From Saccoglossus kowalevskii (Eukaryota; Hemichordata; Enteropneusta; Harrimaniidae): a stretch of DNA of 42,428 bases. The notes under the pieces were generated by a model that worked only from the letters and a program-made list of their open reading frames with translations, was not told where the DNA came from and made no database searches. Below, piece after piece: positions 19,073 to 30,900 of this stretch (position 1 is the first letter of the stretch; each line of letters starts with the position of its first letter). The translations under genes and the position numbers were made by a program. The stretch spans positions 45,958 to 88,385 of the forward strand of contig NW_003106597.1 in NCBI RefSeq assembly GCF_000003605.2. The letters run 5' to 3'.

Positions 19073-21162
19073 GTAATAGATACATTCACTCCAATAACAG
19101 GCGTCTAGAAATTCCATTTTTGTGTTGAATTAATACCCATTTAGCCCCATATGTTACACTCCTTCTCGATTGGACAGATAACATTTTCTTTTATAATATT
19201 TTCCAGTTAACCAACTCTCGTGCAATCACCTTATACAATACCAATACACCTTATTTAATTTTATAATTATTTATTATTGTGTTAGGATCAATTATGTCTC
19301 GGATACGGCGCACCATTCATAACATGCGATGTCATGCGCGAGATGGTACCCGATAAAAGTGCCCGGATATTAGATGTTGCCGCTGGTACAGGACTGGCAG
19401 GCGTGGAGGTACGTTCACCGCCATTTGATTGTATGACTGAATATACTCGATCTGCGTTTTTCAAATGTTTTGTATGTTTTTGTTGCGTAATATATTGAGC
19501 CCAAAATTACCTTTTGTGGCACCAAATTGTAATATGTTATATAACATGACATCTATATATCTATTGGTTATTCTATAAACTCTTACCCATTGTAATTTGA
19601 ATAATTAATATTCGTAATTCCGTTTTGTAATATTTAACCTAATATCACGATAATACTAGTAGCACGCAAGAATATATTTTTCAAATATGTATGTGATGTT
19701 GATGTTTACATGTTACCCAAATGTTCACGCATTGGAAAAAAACACATATAATGATATTACTTTTCCAGTTGAAACAAAGTGGGTATACGAACATCGATGC
19801 ACTAGAGCCGTCAAAGAAACTTGCTCGTAAAGCGGAAGAAAAACTCGTTTACAATAATATTATTCTTGACACCGTTGATACGAACACTTTGGATATTGAT
19901 ACGGGTAAGCATCCAATATTGTCATGTTGTTCTGATGCGAGGCAACCACTGGTCACGCTAGAATTGTACGATTCCGCATTTCAAATCCGCAACAGCCGGT
20001 GTTTCATTAAAATTACATTCATAAATCTATAAGTATTTCTTATTTTGGTATCATATTAAATACATTTTAAAATGCAAACATGCCAAAACTTGTAAAAAGC
20101 TGTTTTTTTAAAAATAGGGGGAACCACGTGACACTAATTCGTGACCTGGTGCCTTGATACTACAAGTAAGTCTAATTATGGTGTGAAACATGCAGGCCGA
20201 GTCGACGCCCCCAGTGGCGAATGTTAATTTGTTTTCTGGCAGCCAGCTCACAATTCAGTCAACATCATATGTTGCGGGTTGCATTGTTATAATGTCAAAT
20301 TTCATACTGACGTGATTGTAATGTTTTTATTTACAGATTTATATGACGCTGTTATAGCATGTGCCTGTTTTCTGCCCAATCACATTCTACCAAGCTGCTT
20401 AAGCGAACTAATTCGCATCGTCAAACCAAGTAGGTCAAAGTTCAAACAAAGAAAAATCGAACATTCGATGACAATAGAATGATTCTGTACACAGTTCGTT
20501 GAAGGACTGTGCTCTGTAGCAGTGTCGGTGTTATAGCATTCAGGATATTCTGTACAAATTGTAAATTATATGACATCTCAATAATCTGCGTATATGCTTT
20601 TATTATCGTAAGTTAATAAGTTGAGATAATGAAAATGAAAAAAAAAAAAATTGCCCCAAAATATTTTGGACAATGTTAAAAACATGCATTTTGAAGTGGT
20701 TACTATAGTGATATTCTCAACTATGCTCGTGGCATGCGATGAAATGGACATACATTAATACATTATTAGTGCTGTAAATCCCAATATTGTTAAAACATTC
20801 TTAAAAAATACGTTTAATTCCGAGTCAGTGAGTTTTTGTTTTCCATGATATATAAATTATCATTCACATCATTGCATATATTCACAGCAATGTTAGTTGT
20901 GAACCGGCTTGGATAACGCCACTTACGTCAGTCAACTTATTTCACTCGTTCTTTTGTTTTTTTAAATTTATTTTTAGATGGGTATATCATTATTGTCACA
21001 GACAAGGAGTATTACCAAGACCACGTATACGGTCGTGAACTGCAAAAAGAGATCAATCAATTCAGCGATGATAGAAAAATAATCCAAATTAAAAGAGAAG
21101 ACAGACCCGGATACTACAAACACTTGAAAACAGCAACAGTACTCGTTATCCGAGTTCTATAA
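18959..21162 (+). CDS. METTL27-like SAM-dependent methyltransferase, complete gene (5 exons)
   Basis: The exons join in phase to 216 residues, compared with about 245 in human METTL27 (WBSCR27). It is a class I Rossmann-fold methyltransferase that transfers a methyl group from S-adenosylmethionine; the substrate is not known to me. Residues 30-38 (YDEWADTHD) are the family's N-terminal helix. ILDVAAGTG at 66-74 is motif I, the SAM-binding glycine loop. IDALEPS at 88-94 is the second strand with an acidic residue. YDAVIACACF at 127-136 is the post-I region, and LIRIVKPNGYIIIV from 149 is the strand-4/5 motif, with N where PGG is usual. It has no signal peptide or membrane segment, so it is presumably cytosolic. 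An in-frame TAG at 18917 with no intervening ATG supports the start. Confidence 0.92.
19286..19408 (+). CDS. METTL27-like exon 2 (SAM-binding motif I)
   Basis: Acceptor GTGTTAG, donor GAG|GTACGT, phase 0-0, 123 bp. Encodes DQLCLGYGAPFITCDVMREM and ARILDVAAGTGLAGVE, including the glycine-rich SAM loop. Confidence 0.92.
19769..19904 (+). CDS. METTL27-like exon 3
   Basis: Acceptor TTTTCCAG, donor G|GTAAGC, phase 0-1, 136 bp. Encodes LKQSGYTNIDALEPSKKLAR and then KAEEKLVYNNIILDTVDTNT, covering the second strand (acidic residue for the SAM ribose) and the following helix. Confidence 0.9.
20337..20429 (+). CDS. METTL27-like exon 4
   Basis: Acceptor TTTACAG, donor A|GTAGGT, phase 1-1, 93 bp. Encodes DLYDAVIACACFLPNHILPS and LSELIRIVKP, the post-motif region and the helix leading to the K-P-x-G turn. 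Confidence 0.9.
20978..21162 (+). CDS. METTL27-like exon 5 and stop codon
   Basis: Acceptor TTTTTAG, phase 1. Encodes NGYIIIVTDKEYYQDHVYGR through ATVLVIRVL, then TAA at 21160. The joined KPNGYIIIV and the C-terminal beta strand complete the Rossmann fold. Confidence 0.9.
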
Positions 21163-21193
21163 AATGCGATCTCTCGGCGATCGGTGGAGCTGC

Positions 21194-21529
21194 TATCCTC
21201 GGGGGCGGACATCCGGGCATTTTCACCGCCTGGAAACCCGCGGCGGTGAAAACAAAGGCCAAAAACTCGCTGAAAACGGTACTTTGGGATGGTTGTTGAG
21301 ACTCCTCTGAACAGTGTAACAAGATTAGCCCTACGTGTGTAACATATATAAATTTGGTTGTTCGGGATTACTTCAAAGTTGAGTGTGTGTTGTTTTCTCG
21401 AATTTTCACCAGCTCGACCGCGACCGGCGTTCCACAGCAGCGCGCACAGAGCCCATAGAAATGCATGTACAGTGGTGCGCGTCTTAGCAACGTGGAACGT
21501 CTTGTGACGTAGCTCCGCCCCCGAGGATA
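21194..21529. mobile_element. Inverted-repeat element (MITE-like) in the methyltransferase 3' UTR, 336 bp
   Basis: TATCCTCGGGGGCGGA at 21194..21209 is perfectly complemented by TCCGCCCCCGAGGATA at 21514..21529. The TA ends fit a TA target duplication. Inside is a hairpin, TTTTCACCGCC pairing with GGCGGTGAAAA near 21218..21250. It is clearly more GC-rich than its surroundings. It starts 31 bp after the stop codon and ends before the poly(A) signal, so it is probably transcribed as part of the 3' UTR. The 168-codon minus-strand frame across it has no recognisable features. Confidence 0.7.
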
Positions 21530-21656
21530 CAGACTCGAGTTTGTGATATAACACTACATGTGAGGCGAAGAAATTATATTCGTAGAAATATTGAAATATA
21601 TGTAGTAATGATATATACACGTAGATATGTCATGATTTTACAATTATATAACCATC

Positions 21657-21662
21657 AATAAA
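21657..21662 (+). other. Polyadenylation signal AATAAA for the methyltransferase gene
   Basis: A canonical AATAAA about 495 bp downstream of the stop codon, followed by a T/G-rich stretch (TTCACTTTGTGTATAG). It is the best candidate for 3' end formation. Confidence 0.6.
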
Positions 21663-22240
21663 GTTAATGAGAGACAATTGTTCACTTTGTGTATAGAAAC
21701 TTTATGGTTTGGAAGTGTATTGTATATTTAGATCGCATGCCTCTCCTCCAATGAATATGTTAGATACGCGTATGATTTTGGTTGGGCGGATAGTCCTTCT
21801 CATCAACATTTCAAAACTGTCATATTCTTATTCACGAACCTACATATATTTACTAATGATGTGTATTAACGTTGTTTTGTCTCTTATATTTTTTCGAAAG
21901 ATTTTTATTTATGTAAGGGGGCAATTCTTTAAATTCCGAAGGGAATAATGAATGTAGAGAAATCAAATATGGTGTGCACTGGGGTACAATTATTGGTAAT
22001 CACATACTACGTCAATTTGTGACGGGTTACATAAATTTCAAACAAGAATCAACACATACCATAATAGAAGTTAAATTGTGTGACGAAACCGGGAACAAAT
22101 ACAAACGAAATGTAAAAAACATATAATGCTCTAGTACGTACATTCTTTTATTATACTAGACTTATTCATGTTGACTGCTACGTTTTTCTCGAATAAATAA
22201 TACGTCCTGTCGATTCCATTGCCGGTGCGTATTATATTTC

Positions 22241-22340
22241 CACACTACACTACACTACACTACACTACACTACACTACACTACACTACACTACACTACAC
22301 TACACTACACTACACCACACTACACCACACTACACTGCAC
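22241..22340. repeat. Pentanucleotide satellite (CTACA)n, about 20 units
   Basis: Near-perfect tandem CTACA units over 100 bp, with a few T-to-C changes (CCACA) toward the right end. Confidence 0.95.
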
Positions 22341-25300
22341 TTTTTTGCTTTTTGCACCTAAAAAAATAAAGTTTCATGATGGTCAATTATTTGAGTTAGA
22401 CAGCGCCACCAATGGTGAATAGTAAACATTTATAAAGACCAACTCAATATTCGATTGAATATTACCATAATTCAACACGAATATGTATCTGGTGCCTCCT
22501 AATTTAGTAGTAGTCCGCCGTGTATGTTAACACCATCCACGGCAACACGCTGGACTATGGCTACCTATAGTGGGGGTAAGGTCAGGATAAGGATGAAGAA
22601 TTTTAGTTATGTCCGTGTTTACATTTCAAACAATAAACGAGTGTCATTCACTGTTATTTGTTCGGAAACTAACGTGTGTGCCTTATACTTATAGTATAGA
22701 CTAGTACAACAATACACATGGTCCAAACCGTTCTAAGGTTCATTTCTCGTCTTTCCGATGTGATCATCATGATAAACAAAAAAAGTGTATTTTATCACTA
22801 TAAGGTCACGAATTGTACTGTCGTCCCGAACACGTAACATCAATTTGATGCAATATTTGGCAGCTTTGTGCGTTAAAGTACGCAAGTACATATTACTTAT
22901 TCATAGTTATTACACTACTTCTAGCGCCGTGGGAGCATTTGTTTGCTTCATCTTTGCGCGATCTGATTTTATTGAGTTGAAATTTACTGCCACATGGAAA
23001 AACCCCACGGTGTTTGTTACATACAACTATATGTTAAGGGTCTTACTAATGATAACAAAGTTATAACTCAGACTAATAATGAAATCGGCGTAACATTTTG
23101 ATTTCAAATCTAATTTTGTCTTTTACATAAAACAATAATATTTTCCATTTTACAGACATTTCTATTTTGATGTATTGAGTTTAATTTAACACATAACAAT
23201 ATTTTCGCAATCTTACATAATCTAAAAATATCAATATAAAGTTGTTTTTATTAAGACATGGATCGATATTTGAAATCAGTAATGAAACCAAATTAATCAA
23301 TTGCATATTCCACTGTCTTTACACAATTTATTTGACAGATATGCACACCTCGACACCATTTGCATACCATTATTTTGAACGAAATTCCTGGTTCACTTAT
23401 ATTTTCGTGTTTCCGGTGTATGTCGGTTAATTTTTCATCACTGATTAAATGGTTATGATTTTTTTATGATAATCATGATTGAAGCTGTAACCACATTTGT
23501 ACGTGTTGACATGTTCCATATTCTAACACCACGTAATCGTTGGATTAATACATCATTAGTCTGAAAATTTATTACGGAAAAACAAATAATGTGTTTAATG
23601 AATTATCTTCCAATATATTAATGTATATAATACGTCATTGTTGATTGTGTTTTTTTTCAAATGGCTTTTTTCATCATGCTAATGGGTGTGATGTGAATTT
23701 CGAGAAAACGTTTGTTTTCGATAAGATACCCGGTAAGTGCTAATGGTCCTGTATGGATATAAGAGGGAACTGACGCACATGGTGTACTCTACAAGTACTG
23801 GCACGAGTTCAAACATTATACTAAACAATGTCTTTATATATATATATAATCTTTGCCTGACGTTTACACGCAAACAATGTAATGAACCACGTACTAATTT
23901 AAATTCAACCGTAACGTATGGTCTATGGTCCAGACCGCTGTATGTTTCATACTCGATGAACAGGCGTTAAATGTCTACTCTACTACTAATCATATACGAA
24001 AGGAGTGGGTGATAGTATTATCACTATTTAAATATTTCTTACTGTGACATTGGATCTGAACATATCCTCTGTTCAAACAAATTTACGAATACAGGGAAGA
24101 TACTTTAAATGCCCCCGAGACCCTATGTGATTATTTTTGAGCAAGTTACGTTTTTTTTTTTAAATATTCAAAAACATTGTAATGCAACATAAAAGATGCT
24201 GAATCTATATTTAAAAAATCGTTTTCTAGAATAATATATAATGTCGAACCTGTTATTTATTATTTATTAATTTGTGGAGAAATAAAAATTATAATGTGCT
24301 TCTTATAGGCATTCTCTATCAATATCAATTATTATTTCAATTATTCGGTAATTTTTACAATGTCCAACCAAACGGTATATGTTTCCAATTAACATATGGA
24401 ATATCATATATTTTTGTAAATTCTAGTATATATGCTTACTGAGAAAATTCTGCTAAGTCGGTTATGTGGTATGTGCGCAGCGCATTTGAAAGTTTATATT
24501 GCCTAATGTTTCTGGAAAATCCAAAATTCAAGTATAATATAAATATAAATTTTTCATACGCGATTGCACAATTAAATTCCAATTTTGAAGAAATGTCACA
24601 TCACTTTGCACATTGGCCTGGGTAACGTACGATTCCATCTAGAAGATGCGTCTAATAAATACATGTCACACATGATTAATGATAAGACATGGTGTACATA
24701 TTACCCCGGTATGCACTGACATGTGACACATGACAACATTATAATGCCAGCTATTAGCACAATGCTGATGATGATGAAGATGATGATGATGATGAATTGT
24801 GCATGTTGCTATAACGCGCTTTGTCGCACGATTTCAGCCAGCATTAAAACACAAAGCGATGTTTTATTGTACACTGTACGGCATACGTGCATTTTTCCCA
24901 CAAACCGAACACTACGTGATAAGCTGCATTCTCAGACTAGTATTCATACTGAACCATAACAGTGTTTTGCCGGAAATGAAATAATGCCAGATATCTTCCT
25001 TTCCCCCGATCTGATTAGAACAATCACCTACTTATGCCCACACATAGCTGTGCAACATAATGTTTCAATCCGTGTTTTATTCTTAGCTAGTAGATACATA
25101 CTGATACGAGTATGACTACAGGCCATACGTGTACTTGTCAGTGTTTACGATAAATAACAAATATAAAACAAAGTATTCCAACGGCCCGGCTTTAACTTGG
25201 TTTAATAAACACTCTACTTTACTGAATACAAAGTTCACATGGAATCCACTTTAAATTTATCTTTTCAGTACAGCGCGAAAATAGATTTTGTGCAAAACAA

Positions 25301-27121
25301 AGAAATGTGGTATGAATAATTAAAAAGTTATATTATTAAGTATGAAAACTAATTAAAAACTTTTATAAAAGCGTACAATATAATAATAGTGTACTTTAAT
25401 GCTTTAAAGATGAAATATGGACGAGAGCATGTCATTTTAGTATAACTGTTGTTTGATACTGTATATTGACACTAGACTATGTTCTATTATAAAATGAAAA
25501 CGGTGTTCTTATTCTTCTCATTATTTGTTCCATAAAACAATAGAATTCTCCAAGACGCATGCACACTGGTTGTTTTGGCACGCTCAATAGCAATCACTGT
25601 GAATGCAATATTAATGGTTTTAATGGGTTTTTTTCTCTAACGAATAATGTTGTGTGTCCTGCAAATGCAACGATTTCTAGTCGATTATGAATTCACGATT
25701 TGGTATACAGAGAGGAGTACAGAACAACAATATATATATATATATATGTTTTCGTCAATATTGTCTCTATCGAAGAGCTGTGTAAGTGTTCATCCTGTAA
25801 TTTTTTTTGCTATGGGTAATAAAAAATATTTATCAAAAAAAAAAAAAAAAAAAAAAAAGTGTTCATCGTATATCAATCACTTATGTAATATATACATCGG
25901 ATACATCGCATACACAGCTGGAGTGACATTGACTCGTTGCTAGGACGTAACATTACCCACAATGCAATAGTAATAGTTCTTTGACGCACACCTCTTTCAC
26001 TCACCCTTATACTCTCAATTCGTGCCTCTGCCGGCGATGGTCACGTGTAACTTATGAATATTAATATTAGCAAAGGCGAAGTTCGCGAAAAAAGAAGTAA
26101 AAAAGTGTGTTTCGAGAGGCATATTAATTTAGTGGTTATGGTGAATCTGGGCACTAAATGAAAAACAAATACACTAACGATATATAAAGAGCGTATCGAT
26201 TCTCAAAGTTGCTAAGATATACTAGTATATTTGGTCAGGTGAAACACGCTGGATCATATGCTTTATGTGGGAATCCCCGTCCACTGCGGCTGTGTTTCTG
26301 GACATATAGACCAGCCGTGAGTCTTCTTTCAACCCTCTAGTCCTAAGTGTATTATGATCGCTCATTTCCCATGGGATCTCTTACATTACAAACAAACGCT
26401 TGATGAGGTAATATAAAATAAAGATGAATAACCCCCACGTTAACAATTTACCATGAATGTAATCGCGATTGGCTTTTACCCAAACATACTTCTCGATGAG
26501 ATATTTTTTTCAGCGCCCGAGGTTGAACTTCGACACAGACTGTTACTGGTTCATATTGAAGCGCACAGTGACCGGGATGATTCAGTCGATATCTATAAAG
26601 ATGATAGTATGAAATACGATTTATTCACGATTTTGTATATAAATTAAGCTACTGACACCGATAAAAACGCGGATACAGTCTGACACGATTCCAACCACAC
26701 AACCTACTATTCGCGGTCACACACTGTCAGTGGTAGCTACTGATTGTAGCGTGCGTTTTTTTATATCCAATTTCAAATTAAATTCGATGTTAAGGCCACA
26801 AACTGTAAACGGTTACAGTCAACCCATATCTGCTTTCTAATTCCAAACAATGTATTTTACGCATATTGCTTACGTCGCATGGGACCCATATCGAACATGG
26901 CATCATGATGCAGTGATTTTGAATGTGATAATCTATTAAACATTGAGTAAATATAATCATACATCATTTTAAAGTCTAACAGTGCAGATTGTCGATCCTA
27001 TTAGAAACCAGCATGTTATACATATGGTATACTTGAGTATTTATTAATACAAGTGACCTAAATCTCCAGGGACTTCCCATGTGCCATTTAACGGACCTCA
27101 GCCCCAGTACTGCGTGGGAAT

Positions 27122-27135
27122 GGGGGGGGGGGGGG
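27122..27135. repeat. Poly(G) run, 14 G
   Basis: Fourteen consecutive G followed by AAGCAGGGAGGAGGG. Such runs are prone to sequencing error and can form G-quadruplexes. Confidence 0.85.
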
Positions 27136-27607
27136 AAGCAGGGAGGAGGGACATCAGGGTAACGTCTCTCAGACTGGTATACACCAATGACTATCACCAA
27201 ACGTATGGGATGTAGGCTCTATAGTACTCGGCGTTAGGCGATGCCAATGACCCGAATTCTGGAGTACTAGTCATTGTGAACCTGTAAAAGTTAAATTGTT
27301 CTATGGAAATAGAGTGAAGTTTTGTTTTGAATGCAAATGTTCCCCCCACGAGAGTAGATATGGAGTGGGCAGTAACTTAACATATCCTGTTTATGACGAT
27401 CGTTAAATCCTCCCGGAAATTCCCGTAATTAAAGACACGTTCCCTCACACTCGTGTGAACTTTGCTTAAATATATGCAAATTGTTTTATTTTACGCATTC
27501 CTTTGCATTCTTACTGTTTTTTATCGCACATCCTGGCATGACGTTGACACCCATACTTCGAACGTCATGATGTCAAGAGGCCTGAGAGGATTGTGGGTGT
27601 CAGCGTT

Positions 27608-27613
27608 TATAAA
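27608..27613 (+). promoter_or_regulatory. Possible TATA box of the ADAMTS gene
   Basis: TATAAA, 239 bp upstream of the start codon. A transcription start near 27640 would leave a 5' UTR of about 200 bp. This is inferred from the motif and position only. Confidence 0.3.
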
Positions 27614-27846
27614 TTGGAGCAACATTGAGAGATAAGCTTACATTTGCAGTCTGCTGAGCCTTGAAGACGGTCGTCTAAGCGTGCTCTCGTTGTATTGTCT
27701 AGTTGATTGTGTTGTAGTATATGCAGCTCCGAGGGCATTCTATAAAACTTCAGTACTGCTAGTCAAGAAGCCACCCAGTGCCGGTAAGCAGCACAGCAAT
27801 ACACGATTAAAACCACGCACAGCATTCATATCTGATCGATTTCAGC

Positions 27847-27949
27847 ATGATTAGATTGTTGCTCTCCGGTCTACTAGTATTACTAACTGAGAATCTTCGC
27901 TATGCGGCTTCTGTTCCTATCAACTTCAAATTCCCACACATCCAACAAG
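27847..27949 (+). CDS. ADAMTS exon 1: signal peptide
   Basis: Encodes MIRLLLSGLLVLLTENLRYA and then ASVPINFKFPHIQQ. It has a clear hydrophobic core with a likely cleavage near RYAAS. Length is 103 bp, ending in phase 1 at AAG|GTTAGT. Confidence 0.85.
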
Positions 27950-30900
27950 GTTAGTTGCGCATTTTCTCGTTTTGTGTGTGTGTGTGTGTGTGTGTTCTAT
28001 CCTACTGCTGCACCTGTAAAGTATATGTGTACGTTTCAGACCGTGTTCATTCAATTGATCGCATGTCGGAAGTGTTTGCCTTACGCTGTGCAATGGTTGT
28101 TTATTTTCAGCGGACAATGCTAGCATGTTGATTTCATTGTCTGTCAATAAAAGTTAGTTTGTTTTGCCTGGAAATGTTAGTGTTGTAATTTGTATGTGTG
28201 CTTGTTTTATTAAACACAGATGCATTCGCCCGTAGTTTATCAAACTATGAAGTAGTTCTACCACAGGTAGTCGGGCGAGACGGACGGTTTCTTTCCCACG
28301 ACTTGTCTTACCACCACCGGAGATTACGTACCAGAAGCCTGGGGGGAGACGACGTGTCCGATGCCTACTACAAAGTGTCAGTCGGGGGAAACGAATACCA
28401 TCTAAATCTGAAACGAAATGACAAATTCCTAGGCCCTGGACTCGTCATTGAGAGAAAACGTTCCAATATATCTGAATCAGAACTGAGGAGGAACGAACAG
28501 AACCAGTGTCATTACCATGGAACTGTAAAATCGAGAGCGTTATCCAAGGTTGCCATTAGTGATTGCGATGGTCTGGTAAGTTCAAGTTTGTCCGTATCAA
28601 TAGATTACTCGTATAGAATTAATTAGTTAGAGAACTGAAATTCGTCGAATTCTTCGACATCTACAAGAAAGTAACGTCAGTTTAAAAAACGGCTGTGTTT
28701 GTAAAAGTTCTTACACAATTTAGTGTCAACATTGGTGGTCATATAGAGTTATGGGCGTCCATTCACACGTTAGGAGCAATTTACGGTAATAGTTTTGCTG
28801 AGTACTATTAGTAACTTAGGTGTCAATATTTATTTGTGATATTCAGCCCCGCTCTCTAAATAACCACCGAAGGTTATCGCAACACCAGGGCAATTTGAGG
28901 TAATACGATGAAGGGGTTCTAAAACAGCTAAATGCCATACGCTAAGTAGCCCTCGCGTTGAACAGTCTCAGAGAACAGCTGAAACGTGACCTTAATGCAG
29001 AAGAGATTGTATTCACTTCGCTGCTATATGAATGAAATCAGTACACAAGCCTTTACTTTTTGTTCAACTTACAAAAACAGTACAGAACACGCTTTTGTGC
29101 GTCGCTCTATAGAGTATTGATCGGACACGGACACACATTGATGTGAGTCGCCACGGTGTCAGTTCAACGGGACAAATCTGTCACAGAGTGAAACGCTGTG
29201 TATTCACACCCTCTATTGCCTTCACTGTCATAAGAAAAAAAAAATACATGTGCACGGAAAAACACGCCACAAAATTCGTTTGAGGAGACTCGCGTCAAGA
29301 CTAGCTTGAATATATATATATAATAATATGCAATGTGAATACATCATATCGCACACATACATACATACATACATACATACATTAAGGGTTGGGGCATTTC
29401 ATGCTGTACTGCTGTCACACCTGTTCAAGCAAGTCGTCTCCAGAAATCATTTTGTGTATCCTTGAGCAATGTCGGGCGCTTTAACGATTAACTATCAAAA
29501 TTTTATCGTATGTCATCGATGTCGTGTGAAAAAAACCTAGCAGTGTTTACAATCGATGTATGACCTTTCGACCTGCTAGAAAATAGAAAACGACAGGCAT
29601 AGCGTGATCCCACCACGCCCGAATAGAGAGTGACACTGGAAAGAAATTGTTCGTTTTTGTCACGGAGAGTCAATTGAGCCTTTATGATCCATCATTAATG
29701 GCTGTGTAATTTTTTTAAAAATAATCCGTTTGCCCCTTACCCCTTTGACTGTACATTTGCCATGCTACCGTCGGGTCCGACGACACTTATTGGGTACTTG
29801 GGCGTAGTGTCAATCTATTTGTACGGTGTCCCTGCCAGTGGGCTCTCCCCTGCGGTGAAGGGGTTTTTATATTTCGCCAAGTTTCCGTGTTAATTCAACA
29901 CAATTAAAAAACCGCTTGTATAATAACTCACATGATCTGATTATTTATTGATACTCACTAAGTAATCTGAAAATTTGTTTGTATAGTAAATTTATTTTTA
30001 AAAGCAATACTGAGCCAGCTATAAACGCGTACCGTATCAGGTGTTTAATGTAACCCTAGCCTGAAATAGAGGTATTTTATCTCACTTGGGGGCTACGTAC
30101 ATACGAACCTCTGTACCCAAGGACTTTCTCTCGGATACATTGATATCAATGTGTGTTGTGATGTCTACAGTGGTATTTAACAGCGGGTGAATATATAAAT
30201 AGAAATGGCGATTATTCCTCGACAACAACGCATGGGGCACGTAACAATATATAGTGTTAAATGAACATATTTCAAGGAGTATTAAATGATTCGAATCTTC
30301 ACAACGTCCATTGATTTGATGTCCACTGAAGTCACTGATGGGCCCTCGTTAACACGTATGTGCAAAATGGCAACCGACACCTAAACCTCTCGGTTATATA
30401 CTTGAGAAATAAAACTATTTGCTGCGATGTGCGTTGATTGGTGGCGATGTCTTGGAGACTTCACGATCCGATGTGTTTAAAGATAACGCTACTGTGCGTT
30501 TAGTGTTAAATTCGTCATGGCAACATACGTTTTGTTTATTTTAGTATCATTTACATAATCAATTTGGCCTGAATTTACTTGATTTTTTCGTGTATAGGAG
30601 TGCCGTTCCCAATACGTGCTGTAACTGTCGCCCCATTATTGTGGCTACGCATTTAAAGCGAACCTAAATGCGGCCTTAATTTATAGTTGTGTATATTCTA
30701 AACTGTATTCGAAATAATATTGCAGTGGTTTAATTTTGTTTTAATTATAACTGTAGCTTGGATAGGCATTTGAAGTGCTTGCCATGGAGGCCATTCATGG
30801 AGGGGAATAATTAACGAACGAACATATTTAACATCCGGGTACTTTTCAAAGCTATGACGTTTTAGTATCTGATCGCATTCGTATATGCCATTGTACATAG

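Larger units (their letters stand above)
19073..20977. other. METTL27-like introns
   Basis: The four introns (213, 360, 432 and 548 bp, between exon positions given above) show nothing beyond AT-rich DNA and an A-run at 20639..20650. Confidence 0.6.
21670..27600. other. Intergenic region, no gene recognised
   Basis: Nearly 6 kb of AT-rich DNA with only short frames lacking domain features. It contains the pentamer array at 22241, small ATG-type and AT dinucleotide runs (24765..24794, 25732..25747), a run of about 20 A near 25839..25858 and a G-run at 27122..27135. Confidence 0.6.

Noticed and set aside
21114-21620. 168-codon open frame on the minus strand
   Set aside because: It overlaps the last methyltransferase exon and an inverted-repeat element, has no recognisable domain, and its openness follows from local composition.
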